Assembly (NCBI GenBank): GCA_033557465.1
Contig: JAWIIG010000025.1
Span: 7,063,001 to 7,127,000 of the forward strand
Direction: 5' to 3'
DNA length: 64,000 nt
Origin: Ichthyophis bannanicus
Lineage: Eukaryota; Chordata; Amphibia; Gymnophiona; Ichthyophiidae
Part shown: piece after piece, positions 21,814-33,066 of the stretch
How the letters are laid out: each line of letters begins with the position of its first letter
Position numbering within the stretch: position 1 is the first letter of the stretch
Notes under the pieces: generated by a model
Told to the model about the DNA's origin: nothing
What the model saw: only the letters and a program-made list of their open reading frames with translations
Databases searched by the model: none
Translations under genes and position numbers: made by a program

Positions 21814-22116
21814 ATGGGAGAGCTAGAATATATAGCACTAAATGAAAGGTTAGATATGATTGGCATCTCAGAGGCCGTGGTGGAAGGAGGCAATCAATGG
21901 GACATGGTGATACCTGGATACAAACTATATTACAATGATAGGGTAGATCAAATTGGTGGAGGGGTTGTGCTCTATGTTAGGATTAAAATTTTGAATAAAA
22001 CAAAATACACTGTAGAATCTCTATGGAAAGAATTCCCATGTAAAAAAGGGAAGGCAATGGCAGTGGGGGTGTACTACCGACCCCCTGGGCAGGCTAAGAG
22101 AAATCAGGAAAGCTAA
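21814..22116 (+). pseudogene. CR1 endonuclease N-terminal fragment
   Basis: A 100-codon frame carries parts of an APE endonuclease (DMIGISEAVVE, IPGYKLYYND, GGGVVLYVR, VYYRPP). The equivalent part is intact in the minus-strand CR1 at 13563-14300. The next motif (DDFNYPGIN-like) follows out of frame at 22141-22170. Confidence 0.75.
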
Positions 22117-22706
22117 CAAAAGTTACAACCCAGTAATAATAGATGATTTCAATTACCCCGGTATTAACTAGGTCAGTGTCACTGCAGGACCTGTTAGAAT
22201 AAGTGACTGCTTCTAGGAGCAGCTGATTCATGAACCGATAAGAGGGAAAGTATTGTGGACCTACTCCTTAGTGGAACACAGGATCTAGTGCAAGAGATAA
22301 GGGTTTTGGGGACACTTGGCAATAGTGATCATAGCATGATCGCATTTGATTTAATAAACTGAAGAAAGATGGCAAGGAAATCCACAGTACTACCTTTTAA
22401 CTTTCAAAAGGGAGATTATGATTAAATGAGGAAAATAGTTAAGAAAAAACAAAGAGGAGCAGCTGCAAAGGTTAAAGATTTACATCAAGTATGGGCGTTG
22501 TTTAAAAATACTATCTTGGAAGGAAGGATTGCCAAAAACTGCCAGCATGGTTTAAAGGTGAGGCCAGAGAGGCTGTTGTAGCCATAAAAGCATCTTTCAG
22601 GAAATGGAAAAAGGCGCCAAATGATGAAAACAGGAAATAACATAAGCACTGGCAAGTTAGATGCAAGGCATTGATAAGGCAGGCAAAGAGAGAATTTAAA
22701 AAGAAG

Positions 22707-23257
22707 CCCCCCATAAGCCTATTTCCAGTCCTAGCCCCCATCACAGCCCATTTCCAATCCTAGCCCCCTCCCCTCACAGCCCATTTCCATTCCAAGCCCC
22801 CTCCTCATCAGCTATTTGCAGTTCAAGCCCCACCTCCACTCAGCCCATTTCCAGTCCTAGCAACCCCCCCAACCCATTTTCAGTCCTAGCAACCCCCCCA
22901 GCCCATATACAGTCCTAGTAGTCCCGCAGCTGGCTAAGAGGGAGCCGGAGAGGCCCCGGCTCACCTCTACAGCTGCTGAAATGAAGCCTGCCTTTTCCCT
23001 TCACTTCAGCAGCTGTACTGACATTTAGAATGCTGCCAAACTGAGGTCAAAGGGAACTTCCTGTCAGTACAGCTGCCGAAGTGAAGGGAAAAGATGTGCT
23101 TCACTTCGGCAGCTGTTAGAGGGAGCCGGGGCCTCTCCAGCTCCCTCTAAAGCTGCCCGGCCTGCCACCGGTTTTCAGGATGTTGTTTGCGCAGGGCCCC
23201 GTGAAACGCAGAGTCCTGTGCAAACAACATTCTTTCTCAATGGACGGGCCGGCCCTG
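22707..23257 (+). mobile_element. hAT-type element, right-end fragment (copy 3)
   Basis: It has the minisatellite units, a hairpin region (22925-23160) and the right end GGGCCGGCCCTG at 23246-23257 of the family seen at 18314 and 39336. The left end is missing and there is no target duplication. Compared with the CR1 at 31125-32245, about 1.1 kb of host CR1 is lost at this point. Confidence 0.8.
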
Positions 23258-23677
23258 GATGCAAGATTCCACATTATGAATCATCACCCAGGAAAAAGAT
23301 TTAGATGTCATTCTGGATAATATATCGAAACCCTCCGTCCAGTTTGCAGCGGCAGCCTAGAAAGCAAATAGAATGTATGGAATCATGAAGAAAGGAATGG
23401 AGAATAAAACCAAGGATGTTTAATGCCTCTGTATTGTTACATGGTGGGACTGCGCCTTGAATATTGTGTACAATTCTGGTCGCCATATCTTAAAAAGGAT
23501 ATAGCAGAATTAGAAAAGGTACAGTACAGAGAAGAGCCACCAAAATGGTAAAGGGGATTGAAGTATCCCCTATGAGAAAAGGCTTAAAAGGTTAGGGCTT
23601 TTCAACTTGGAAAAGAGATGGCTGAGGGGAGATATGATAAAGGTCTATATTTATATTTATGAACGGAATGGAACTGG

Positions 23678-23946
23678 CATGGGAGGAGTGGCTCAGTGGT
23701 TGGGACAGGTTACTTCAGGCCAGAAGTCCAGGGGTTCAATTCCTGCATAGGGACAAGCAACCTCAGGCCAGAGGGACTGGGGCCTCTAGTCCCATGGCCA
23801 CTCCTTGTTGCCTTGGGCAAGCCACTTAACCCTCCATTGCCTCAGGTACACTTAGATTGTGAGCCCTTTGGGACAAGGGAATAAAAAGTACCTGCTAGTA
23901 TACATGTAAACCACACAGATTCTAAAGAGCACAGTATAAATAAATA
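23678..23946 (+). mobile_element. tRNA-derived CORE-SINE (MIR-like)
   Basis: A pol III box A-like TGGCTCAGTGG near 23691 and box B GGTTCAATTCC at 23733-23743 form a tRNA-like head. The middle carries the CORE-type words CCTTGGGCAAGCCACTTAACC, and GATTGTGAGCCCTTTGGGAC follows. The insertion is flanked by AACTGG at 23672-23677 and 23947-23952 within CR1. Confidence 0.85.
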
Positions 23947-24257
23947 AACTGGTAAATGTAGATTGGGTGTTTATGCCATCAAAAAGTAGAAAGACTACAG
24001 GACACACAGTGAAGCTAAAACATAACCCATTTAGGACTAATAAGAGATAATATTTGTTTACTCATGTAATCAAACTCAGGAATTCATACCCAGAGGATGT
24101 AGTAAATACTGTTAGTGTAGCTGGGTTTAAAAATGATTTGGACAAGTTCCTGGAGGGAAGCTCCATAAACCATTATTAAAGAGGACCCTGGAAATCCACT
24201 GCTTGCCCTGGGACAAGCATTGTGAAACCTGACTGCCTTTTTTGGGAACCTGCCAGG

Positions 24258-24580
24258 CAGGGCTGTACCGACGGTGAAAAGCGCTCTGTGCGAGTTGCAC
24301 ATCGGGCACGTGCCCCCCCTCCCACACCTCCATCTAGCCACTTTATGGGGGCGGGAAAGAAGAGGCGCGCACCCGATGTGCAACTCGCTGGCACACTAAA
24401 CAGGTCTCCCGAAGAGGCCAGACCTGCTTAGTGTGCCGGCGAGAAGACTTAAGGGGCGCATTTTGGCTCTCTGCCACTGCCTGCCACCGCTAAAGTGGCG
24501 GCGGCAGGCAATGGCAGAGAGCCAAAATGTGCCCCTTAAGTCATTACGCCCTGTGCGGCTGCACCGCTCACACAGGGCTC
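24258..24580. mobile_element. Insertion made of three consecutive palindromes
   Basis: It interrupts the CR1 3' UTR between TGCCAGG and GGTACCTAG. It begins CAGGGCTGTACCGACGG, a hAT-like end. Inside are three stem pairs: 24290-24307 with 24371-24388; 24390-24407 with 24420-24437; and 24447-24491 with 24495-24541. The outer right end is less clear, so family and boundaries are uncertain. Confidence 0.6.
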
Positions 24581-24898
24581 GGTACCTAGATTGGCCACTG
24601 CTGGAAACAGGATAGTGGGCTTGATGGACCTTGGTCTGCCCCAGTATGGCATGTTCTTATGTTATTATGCTCTGTTAGCACAATGTCTCACAATTGCAAC
24701 AGGCAATTGGCATGGGGTATGGAGGCACATGCCCACAAACATTACTAAAGGTCACCACACGAATACTACATTGCAATGCCCACTTTAGGCATAGACGTTA
24801 GTAAAGATGCCTATGGGTCTTTTTAAGGGTTTTTCTTCAAAAATTCACTAGTACTTGTACTCTAGCTATTGCATTCAAAATAAAAATAAACCTAGGAC

Positions 24899-25237
24899 CA
24901 GTAGTGGGATTTGATCCAAACAGGAACCGGTTCAGATTGATTCCGGCACTGCCAGAACTGAGTTGGTGGCAGCACACGTTTGCATTGCCAGAGCTGCTAG
25001 CTGCCACCACAGGGCAGCAACTTCCTGGTGGCCCAGCGGCCCGATCCCCCCACCCGCCAGTGGTTTGATCGCACAATGCCATGGTCCCCTGATTCTGTCA
25101 AACCACTGGCGGGTGGGGGGATTCCCGCCAGTGCAGCGCTGGCATCAGGACACCGTTGTTGGCCCAGTTCGGCGAACGTGACCTGTGTCAGGTATCGGTT
25201 CGTGCAAACTGGGCTGAGCCATCTGAATCCCGCCACG
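24899..25237. mobile_element. hAT MITE with internal hairpin
   Basis: The ends are CAGTAGTGGGATTTGATCC and GAATCCCGCCACG, flanked by CCTAGGAC (24891-24898) and CATAGGAC (25238-25245), an 8-bp duplication with one mismatch. The interior has a perfect 25-bp inverted pair (25044-25068 with 25098-25122) around a 29-bp loop. No coding capacity. Confidence 0.8.
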
Positions 25238-25245
25238 CATAGGAC

Positions 25246-25842
25246 CCTATCCATTCCCATTTTGGGTTTGGGGGGGGGGGTGTTAAGGCACTGCATCTCA
25301 AACTATTCTATAATAATTGATATCTGATAAATACAACCACTCTCTTTAATCTCAGTCAACACACATTCACTCCAAAGTTTCCACAAAGTTAGATGTAAAT
25401 TACAGTCTCATTCCTCTTTGACAACCAGCTGGTCAGAACATTTTCAAGCTGTAACATTAAACAGCGGCACTTCCCAGGTTTTCATAGCCAGTGATGTTAT
25501 TTCTCTTTACTTTTGTTCTTCCTCTGGTACAATTTAGATGAAGTTCAAGCACTTATCCTTTTAGTAAAAGTTCATTTTTTTCCAGAACTGTTGCCAGTGA
25601 ACCTCTCAGAGAATTTCTCTCACACTCAGAAAAAAAAAGGAAAATTTAATTGCCTTCACTAATAGCGATGATCTCACTCAATTTTAGTTCTTACCACCAA
25701 ACTCTTCAAATAGAGTCTCATTTTCTAACAGATCTTTTCAGTTCTTACATTCAGCAAGAAAAGGCCCTCCTTGAATTTTTTTTTTCAGCCTTACCCTCTT
25801 AACACATCCACAAAATCATACATTCGATTTTAGTCCCAGAAT
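25246..25842. other. No recognised gene
   Basis: AT-rich DNA with a G-run at 25270-25280. I saw no ORF, RNA gene or repeat end here. Confidence 0.5.
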
Positions 25843-26060
25843 TAAGGGGTATGTTTACTAAACCCCCGTTAGGTGCGCGCCGCGTTAGTGTGCAGGATGC
25901 CATATAAGGAGTGGGCGGTCCGGTCAAAAATAGCAAAACGGGATTAGCGTGTGCGCTCTTGTGCGCCGCGCGCTCTTGTGCGCCGCGCACATTAGCGCAT
26001 GAGTAACGCACGCGGGAAGCATAAGCAGGCGCGCTGATGTGCAAACAGAGGAACAGGGCT

Positions 26061-26115
26061 GCAGTACAATGGTGAGGACACTGACAGATGGTGCAGGAGT
26101 CATGGGTTCAATCCC
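26061..26115 (+). other. tRNA-like module 1 (box A and box B)
   Basis: CAGTACAATGG and GGTTCAATCCC are spaced as in tRNA genes. Box A is slightly degenerate. No cloverleaf-quality tRNA can be drawn, so this is a pol III promoter-like or SINE-head sequence. Confidence 0.65.
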
Positions 26116-26470
26116 CCACTGTGCCCAATGAATAAGGCTGGCTGAGGTGCTACCATTTATGTGTAATTTTGCATTATGAGGCTTTTTAATTTTATTTTAA
26201 TTACTGCTGCTAGCAAACACACTCTCAAAGCACTGTAACATAAGGTGCTGCATAAGGCACCCCATAAGGTACCCCAGAGGGCACATTTTAAAGTGCACTG
26301 TCCGCCACGGCACCCTACAATGTTGCTGAAAGGGTGGCGTATAGGGCGCCATATAGGGTGACCTATGAGGCACAGCAAGATCATAGCACTGTTTTTTATG
26401 GCAGCACTGTGCATTTAAACGCATGGAAAGCTTAAGTAGGTGCACTGACATGCAAGGAGAAACAGCAGTG

Positions 26471-26524
26471 TAGCACAATGGTTAAGACACTGACTGATGG
26501 TGCAGGGGTCATGGGTTCAATCCC
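26471..26524 (+). other. tRNA-like module 2 (box A and box B)
   Basis: TAGCACAATGG at 26471-26481 fits box A fully, and GGTTCAATCCC at 26514-26524 fits box B fully, 32 bp apart. This is the best-preserved module in this element. Confidence 0.75.
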
Positions 26525-26881
26525 CCACTGTGCCCAATGAATAAGGCTGCCTGAGGCACCACCTGTTATGTGTAATATTGCATTATGAGGCTTTTTAATT
26601 TTATTTTAATGACTGCTGCTAGCAAATGCACTCTCTCAAAGCGCTGTAACATAAGGTGCTGCATAAGGCACCCCATAAGGTACCCCAGAGGGCACATTTT
26701 AAAGTGCACTGTCCGCCACGGCACCCTACAATGTTGCATAAAGGGTGGCGTATAGGGCGCCATATAGGGTGCCCTATGAGGCACAGCAAGGTCATAGCAC
26801 TGTCTTTGATGGCAGCACTGTGCATTTAAATGCATGGAAATCATAAGTAGGTGCACTGAAATGCAAGGAGGAACAGCAGTG

Positions 26882-26934
26882 TAGCACAATGGTTAAGGCA
26901 CTGACTGATGATACAGGGGTCATGAGTTCCATCC
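26882..26934 (+). other. tRNA-like module 3
   Basis: Box A TAGCACAATGG at 26882-26892 is intact; box B is degenerate (GAGTTCCATCC at 26924-26934). Confidence 0.6.
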
Positions 26935-27407
26935 CCAGTGTGCCCAATACGTAAGGCTGGCTGAAGCATCAGCTTTGACATGTAAGTATTGTTTCCTGAG
27001 GCATTTTATTTGTATTTTAATTATTGCTGCCAGCAAACACACCCTCACGTGCCGTAACCTAAGGTGCCGCATAAGGCACCCTATAAGGCACTCCATAGGG
27101 CACATTATAAAGTGAACTGTCCGCCACGGCACCCTATAATGTCCCCTATAGGGCACCCTATAAGGCGCTCCATAGGACACCTTATAAGGCACCTTATACG
27201 GACTGGCACCCTATCAGTCACTCCATAGCAAACTGTATAGTGCACCTTATATGGACGGTAACCATAAGGTGCCCTATAGGGCACCCTATAAAGCGCCCTC
27301 TGAGGCACCTTATGGGTACAGTACGCTGAGGGTGTTATTGCTGGCAGCACTAATGTACTTTAAAAATAGATAATGCTTTGGACAGCCCTATCAAATAACC
27401 CCACTGT

Positions 27408-27461
27408 GGGTTTGAACCCATGACCTCTGGCTCCACTGGTAGTGAAGTAACCAGTGGGCTA
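27408..27461 (-). other. tRNA-like module 4
   Basis: On the minus strand TAGCCCACTGG (27451-27461) and GGTTCAAACCC (27408-27418) give box A and box B. The direction is opposite to modules 1-3. Confidence 0.7.
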
Positions 27462-27479
27462 CAACTCTATAGCTGCTAG

Positions 27480-28880
27480 CAAACCCCTGGCTGGCTGCAG
27501 AAGGACTGCAAGTCACCACACAAACAGTCTGCTGTGGTCACCAGGATAGGGTTAACCCACCCATACCCATGATGCACTGCACATGCAAATCAGCAGTCTA
27601 CAGATGATCACAAGATGGGGTATGCACCCCCACAGCACCTCGGCCTGGTAGGGGGAACTGACCGTGTGTGGTACTGGCACAGAGTAGCTACACACCGTCA
27701 CATTGTGCAGAAACTGCACTCACCCTGAGGGTGAGGTGGGGCGCCCAGTACCAGATCTACAGCAGAGATAGGCCATGCTGCAGGTCCCCAGCAGTGCTAA
27801 TGTGTGAGATAGGTAGTTTCTGCTGACACACCTTGGATATATCTGTATGTCTCAGTCAGGTGTAGCCCCTATAGACCCCTAGGAGGATTATGTACCACCG
27901 CCCTCCTCCTCCTCCAGGGCTAAGGGTGCTAAACAGGGTCTCCTACCAACAGATCCACATTCTACCTCCCTGCAATGGTGGCAATAGCGGGGACCATCAA
28001 CCCCAGTCCTGCTGGGGAACAGACACCCTACAGGGCAGTCAGTGTAGCTCTGTACCCATCCATAACCCAATAGCAGACAGACATTAGGCCTGGATATGCT
28101 AAGCTGCACCCCACCACTATCTGATATTCTCCTGCAGCAAGCCTTCAGCCGCTGCATCCTGCAAGGCGCTCCATCAGGACACATACCAGCTGCAGACAGT
28201 CTGCTAGCTAGTCCATAGTGCATGTTCCTAGTGGAAATGCGTGCACCCAGAACTGGGATGTTAGCATACACACCAAGCAGATAAGTCAGTGACTAGGCCC
28301 CAAAAGGAAACCCATAAATATCACATGAGAGAAATACTATATAGCACTATGGGGGTGCCTAGCCATGCTGTGGTCACTGCACAGTCAGGATGAGAGAGTG
28401 ATCTCCCAGCAGGACATGCTGTGGCCACCCTGTCTGTGCAGGTGGTGGCCGGGCACTACAATGTCCCAGCCAGTGCCCTATGCCCTGTGCAGATGCATCC
28501 TGGCCAGGCCACCCTGTCCGGGCTATACCCATGGTACCTTGCTCCTCATTATGCACATTGGCAGGCCAATACTGGCAACAGTGCTGGCAGTGTGGGCTGT
28601 GGAGGGTGTTTGCAGCCACCACACACTGGATAGACAGACACACACTCCCACACCTATGCCAGCATTGTGCTACTCTAGAGGAGTTTAGCAGTCCTGGCCA
28701 CCACACCAGTCCTGGGCACAGTGCAGGCATGGATATGGTACGCAATACTGTTGGGGGTCACTCCCCAGGGTGGTAAACACTGTCAGAGTCCAGACCTGAA
28801 GCACACTCCACAGACAGCAGAAAGGTTGCTATGATGGAGCTCAATCAGCAAACTGTGCTTAACGTAGGAATTGGTATCTG
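27480..28880. other. Central unique part of large element 1
   Basis: No domain is recognisable in any frame. Similar DNA occurs in inverse order at about 52720-54170 in element 2. Both copies contain stops in different places in the longer frames, so protein coding is unlikely here. Confidence 0.5.
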
Positions 28881-29067
28881 CCAGTAATCATAGCAAACGT
28901 TTGATAGCTGTGTACCATATTCCCAGGTGTAGGGTGGCATTGCTAAGGTATGCAAGGGCTAGTATTGGGAGATGCACGCAGGGCCCAATGTCCTGCCTCT
29001 CCAGGAGGCATTGGCTAATGGAGCCTGTGGGTGTGGGTGTGTCTGCCCCTGTTGGCTGCTGCTTTAC

Positions 29068-29275
29068 AGCAGAGGTTCCCAACTCCAGTCCTGGTATGCC
29101 GAACACTGTTCGGGTTTTCATGCTGTCCCTCATGAATATGCATGAGATACATCTGCATACCATGGGGGTGGTGCATAGATATGCAGCACAGGCATCTTTA
29201 TTAGAGGCAGCATGGAACCTGAATGGTGTTTGGCCCTCCAGGACTGCATTTGCGAGACTCTGCTCTAGGTAATGC
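29068..29275. mobile_element. Nested hAT-like MITE
   Basis: The ends are imperfect inverted repeats: CAGAGGTTCCCAACTCCAG then TCCTGG at the left, and CCAGGACTGCATTTG before GACTCTGCTCTAG at the right. A TGAATATGCATGAGAT word in the middle is typical of a widespread vertebrate MITE. The same MITE is present at the mirrored place in element 2 (about 52320-52530), so it entered before the copies separated. Confidence 0.7.
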
Positions 29276-29419
29276 GCCTGTTTATGGTGTCTTTTTTCTG
29301 TAGGGTAAAATGTAGGTGTTTTGGGCATGTTTATGTCATCTGCAATAAAGGTTCTGTCTGTATTAGCACGTTGTAGTAGTGGATAAAATATGGGGACTGG
29401 GTTGGCAGGCACCATAGCT

Positions 29420-29487
29420 GGGACTTGAACCTGTGACTTTCTGCCTCCAAACACACTGGTTGTGTGGACTGCACCACCATGTTGCCA
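29420..29487 (-). other. tRNA-like module 5
   Basis: Minus-strand TGGCAACATGG (29477-29487) and GGTTCAAGTCCC (29420-29431) fit box A and box B well. Confidence 0.7.
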
Positions 29488-29876
29488 CAGAGACAGTGCA
29501 TTCCCTGGTGATACCATGACTGTTTGTCCGGCAGGGCCTGTCTGTTGCAGGGCATGGTACCCACCTACACAGGGCTAGGCCATGGTCTGCTCTGGGCAGC
29601 TGCCACTGCCCCCTCCACCAACAGTACCCCTCCGCCACCATGCTGACATGGCCTTATATTGGAGACAGCATAAAACCTGAATGATTTGTGGGCCTCCAGG
29701 ACTAAATTTGGGGGACTCTGCTCTAGGTAATGCGCATGTTTCTGGTGTCTGTGCTCGGTGGGGTAAAATATAGGCGTTTGAACCATGCGTATGTTCTCTG
29801 CAATAAAGGTTTGTCCTTACTATCACGGTTTGGTAGCGGGTAAAATATGGGGACTAGATTGGCAGTAGCCCCAGCT

Positions 29877-29944
29877 GGGACTTGAACTTGTGACCTTCTG
29901 CTCCTGAACACACTGGCTGTGCTCACTGCACCACACTGTGCTCA
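29877..29944 (-). other. tRNA-like module 6
   Basis: Minus-strand TGAGCACAGTGTGG (29931-29944) and GTTCAAGTCCC (29877-29887) give a weaker box A and a good box B. Confidence 0.6.
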
Positions 29945-30416
29945 CAGAGACAGTGCAGTCCCTGGAGATACCATGGTTATTTGTCAGACACAGCCTGTCT
30001 CTTGCAGTGCATGGCACCCACCTACACAGGGCTAGGCCATGGTCGGCTCTGGGCAGCTGCCACTGCCCCCTCCACCACCAGTACCCCTCTGCCATCATGC
30101 TGACATGCCCTTCTGCTGGTGGTGCTGGTGGTGTGCAGTTTCAAGCCATCCAGTGTGCAGGTAGGCGGCTGCCTATGGTGCGTGTTCTGGGGTAGGGGTG
30201 CCTGCATAGGCGTCCACGCTTCCCCCCAACACCGCCTGCCAATGTTCTGTGCCCTTGGGGGTACCTGCTGGGTACTATCCCCTGTGACACTGTGATAAAC
30301 ACTCTCGTGCCCATGTTGGGCCCTCATCAGTTGCTGTCTGGCTCCTGTTCAGTTTCAGCATTCCTAAGTGCCATCTAGGCATCTGCCTAGTCCGCACTGT
30401 GCCCCAGCTGCACCAC

Positions 30417-32888
30417 CGAGCGCCTTCCCAGAATGACCAAATGGATGATGAAATGCTCAAAGAAATCAAGGAAGCTAATAAACGTTACAGTGCAGTAATA
30501 ATAATGGGTGATTTCAACTACCCCGGTATCGACTGGGTCAGTGTCACGTCAGGACATGCTAGGGAGATAAAGTTCCTAGATGAAATAAATGACTGCTTCT
30601 TGGAGCAGCTGGTTCATGAACCAACCAGAGGGGAAGCCATATTAGACCTAGTCCTTAGTGGAACACCAGATCTAGTGCAAGAGATAAGGTTGTTGGGGCC
30701 ACTTGGCAATAGTGATCATAGCATGATCGCCTTTGGTTAATTAGTGGAGGAGGTATAGTAAGGAAATCCACAGTACTACCTTTTAACTTTCGAAAGGGAA
30801 ACTATGATAAAATGAGGAAAACAGTTAAGAAAAAACTAAAAGGAGCAGTTGCAAAGGTTAAAGACGTACATCAGGCTTGGCTGCTGTTGAAAAATACTAT
30901 CTTGGAAGCCCAGACCAGCTGTATTCCACGCTTTAAGAAAAGTGGAAGGAAGTCCAAAAAACTGCCAGCATGGTTTAAAGGTGAGGTCAGAGAGGCTGTT
31001 GTTGCCAAAAAAACATCTTTCAGGAAATGGAAAAAACAGCCAAACGACGAAACCTGGAAATAGCACAAGCACTGGCAAGTAAAATGCAAGGCATTGATAA
31101 GGCAGGCAAAGGGAGAATTTGAGAAGAAGCTTGCTGCGGAAGCAAAAACGCGAAGTAAAGACCTTTTCAAGTACATTCGTAGCAAAAAACCTGTGAGAGA
31201 GTCAGTTGGTCCATTAGATGATAAAGGGGTTAAATAAGCACTAAGAGGCGACAAGGCGATAGCGGAGAGATTGAATGAATTCTTTGCTTCAGTCTTTACT
31301 GAGGAAGATGTAGGGATGTTACCCATGACTGAAGTGGTATTTAAAGGTGCGGAAGAATTGAAGGAAATATCGATACATCGGGAAGATGTATTACAACTAT
31401 TAGATAAACTGAAGAGTAGCAAATCACCTGGGCCGGATGGTATACATCCAAGGGTGTTGAAAGAACTGAAATACGAGATTGCAGACCTGCTATTAGTAAT
31501 CTGTGAACTATCATTAAAATCATCTCTAATACCTGAAGATTGGAGGATCACCAATGTAACACCAATTTTTAAAAAGGGTTCCAGGGGTGATCCGGGAAAC
31601 TACAGACCAGTGAGCCTGACATCAGTACCGGGAAAAATGGTAGAAACCATCATAAAGAATAAAATTACTCAGCATGTAGATAGCCATGACCTAATGGGAG
31701 ACAGCCAACATGGCTTTAGACAAGGAAGATCTTGTCTTACTAATCTGTTATGTTTGTTTTGAAGGAGTGAATAATCAGGTGGACAAAGGTGAGTCGGTTG
31801 ATATTGTGTATCTGGACTTTCAGAAAGCCTTTGACAAGGTCCCTCATCAGAGACTTTTGGCAAAACTAAAGAGTCATGGGATAGGAGGCAGTGTACTGTT
31901 GTGGATCAGGAACTGGTTAAAAGATAGAAAGCAGAGGGTAGGGCTAAATGGCCAATTTTCCCAATGGAGAAAGGTGAATAGTGGTGTACCCCAGGGATCT
32001 GTGCTGGGTCCGCTGCTTTTTGACATATTCATAAATGACCTGGAAAGTGGAATAACAAGTGAGGTTATCAAATTTGCAGATGACAGAAAACTATTTAAAG
32101 TTGTTAAAACCCAAGAGGATTGTGGAAAATTGCAAGAGGATCTTGATAAATTGGAAGACTGGGCATCAAAATGGCAGATGAAATTTAATGTGGACAAGTG
32201 CAAGGTTATGCACCTAGGGAAGAACAACCCAAACTATGGTTACGCGATGCAAGGTTCCACATTAGGAACCACCACCCAGGAAAAAGATTTAGGCGTCATT
32301 GTGGATACCATGTTAAAACCCTCGACCCAGTGTGCAGCAGCGGCCAAGAGAGCAAATAGAATGCTAGGTATGATAAGGAAAGGAATAGAAAATAAAACAA
32401 AAGATATTATAATGCCTCTATATCGTTCCATGGTGAGACCGCACCTTGAATATTGTGTGCAATTCTAGTCGCCGTATCTTAAAAAGGATATAGTGATTTT
32501 AGAAAAGGTTCAGAGAAGAGCCACCAAAATGGTAAAAGGGATGGAAGGATACTCCTATGAAGAAAGGCTAAGAAGGTTGGGGCTCTATAACCTGGAAAAG
32601 AGACGGCTGAGGGGAGATATGATAGAAGTCTATAAATTAATAAACGGAGTGGAACGGGTAAACGTAGATCGATTGTTTACCTTATCAGAATATAGAAAGA
32701 CTAGGGGACATGCAATGAAGCTAAAGGGTAAACTATTTAAGACTAATAAAAGAAAATATTTTTTCACTCAACGTGTAATCAAACTCTGGAATTTGTTACC
32801 GGAGGATGTAGTAAAGGCTGTTAGTGTAGCTGGGTTTAAAAAAGGTTTGGACAAGTTCCTGGAGGAAAGGTCCATAAACCATTATTAA
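30417..32888 (+). pseudogene. CR1 ORF2 (endonuclease C-terminus, RT), broken
   Basis: Frames in order: the endonuclease end (30399-30740: IIMGDFNYPGIDW, LDLVLSGTPDLVQ, GNSDHSMIAF), the linker (30812-31063), RT fingers and palm (31271-31762: PDGIHPRVLKEL, YRPVSLTSV; 31710-32468: YLDFQKAFDKVPHQRL, SGVPQGSVLGPLLF, FADDRK in place of FADDTK) and the C-terminus (32493-32888). Stops or shifts lie near 30740, 31237, 31760 and 32468. It is an inactive but well-preserved copy. Confidence 0.9.
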
Positions 32889-33066
32889 GAAGGGACCCAG
32901 GATATCAATGCTTGAACCAATACAAGCATTGTGGAACCTGTGTCCCTTGGGGAAACTGCTAGGTACGTATGACCTAGATTGGCCACTGTTGGAAACAGAA
33001 TACTGGGCTTGATGGACCTTGGTCTGACCCAGTATGGCATATCTTATGTTCTTATGTTCTTATGTT
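30417..33066 (+). mobile_element. CR1 LINE inserted in large element 1
   Basis: It is 5'-truncated inside the endonuclease domain and ends in TTATGTTC repeats. Element DNA before it ends GCTGCACCAC and after it resumes CACAGCATGTG. The family is the same as at 1-475. Confidence 0.92.

Larger units (their letters stand above)
21200..24675 (+). mobile_element. Damaged CR1 LINE, interrupted three times
   Basis: In order it shows the ORF1 esterase-like block (21216-21434, VHVGTNDIG), the start of the endonuclease (21814-22116, MIGISEAVVEGG, VGVYYRPPG), the rest of the endonuclease to about 22360, and the linker to 22707. A hAT-type fragment then replaces most of the RT. The element resumes at 23258, is split by a CORE-SINE (23678-23946) and a palindromic insertion (24258-24580), and ends in the usual 3' UTR. 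No frame is intact. Confidence 0.85.
26048..27270 (+). repeat. Three tandem units of about 409 bp in large element 1
   Basis: Unit starts fall at about 26048, 26457 and 26866. Each begins with AACAGCAGTG-like DNA and a tRNA-like module, then a GCATTATGAGGCTTTTTAAT-like stretch and blocks of AAGGTGC and GGGCGCC words. Units 1 and 2 are very similar; unit 3 diverges in its second half into CCTATA-rich palindromic words. Confidence 0.85.
29222..30110. repeat. Two tandem units of about 450 bp in large element 1
   Basis: From the GGACT(G/A) and GACTCTGCTCTAGGTAATGC words onward, 29222-29640 repeats as 29665-30110, including a tRNA-like module in each unit and a shared AATAAAGGTT word. Confidence 0.75.

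Noticed and set aside
26471..26524. Functional tRNA gene
   Set aside because: Box A and box B are good, but no acceptor stem or anticodon arm can be paired, and the unit is repeated as part of a transposon.
28888..29517. 209-codon minus-strand frame partly shared with 52263-52703
   Set aside because: It runs across a tRNA-like module and a nested MITE, so its sharing follows from common DNA origin and not from coding.
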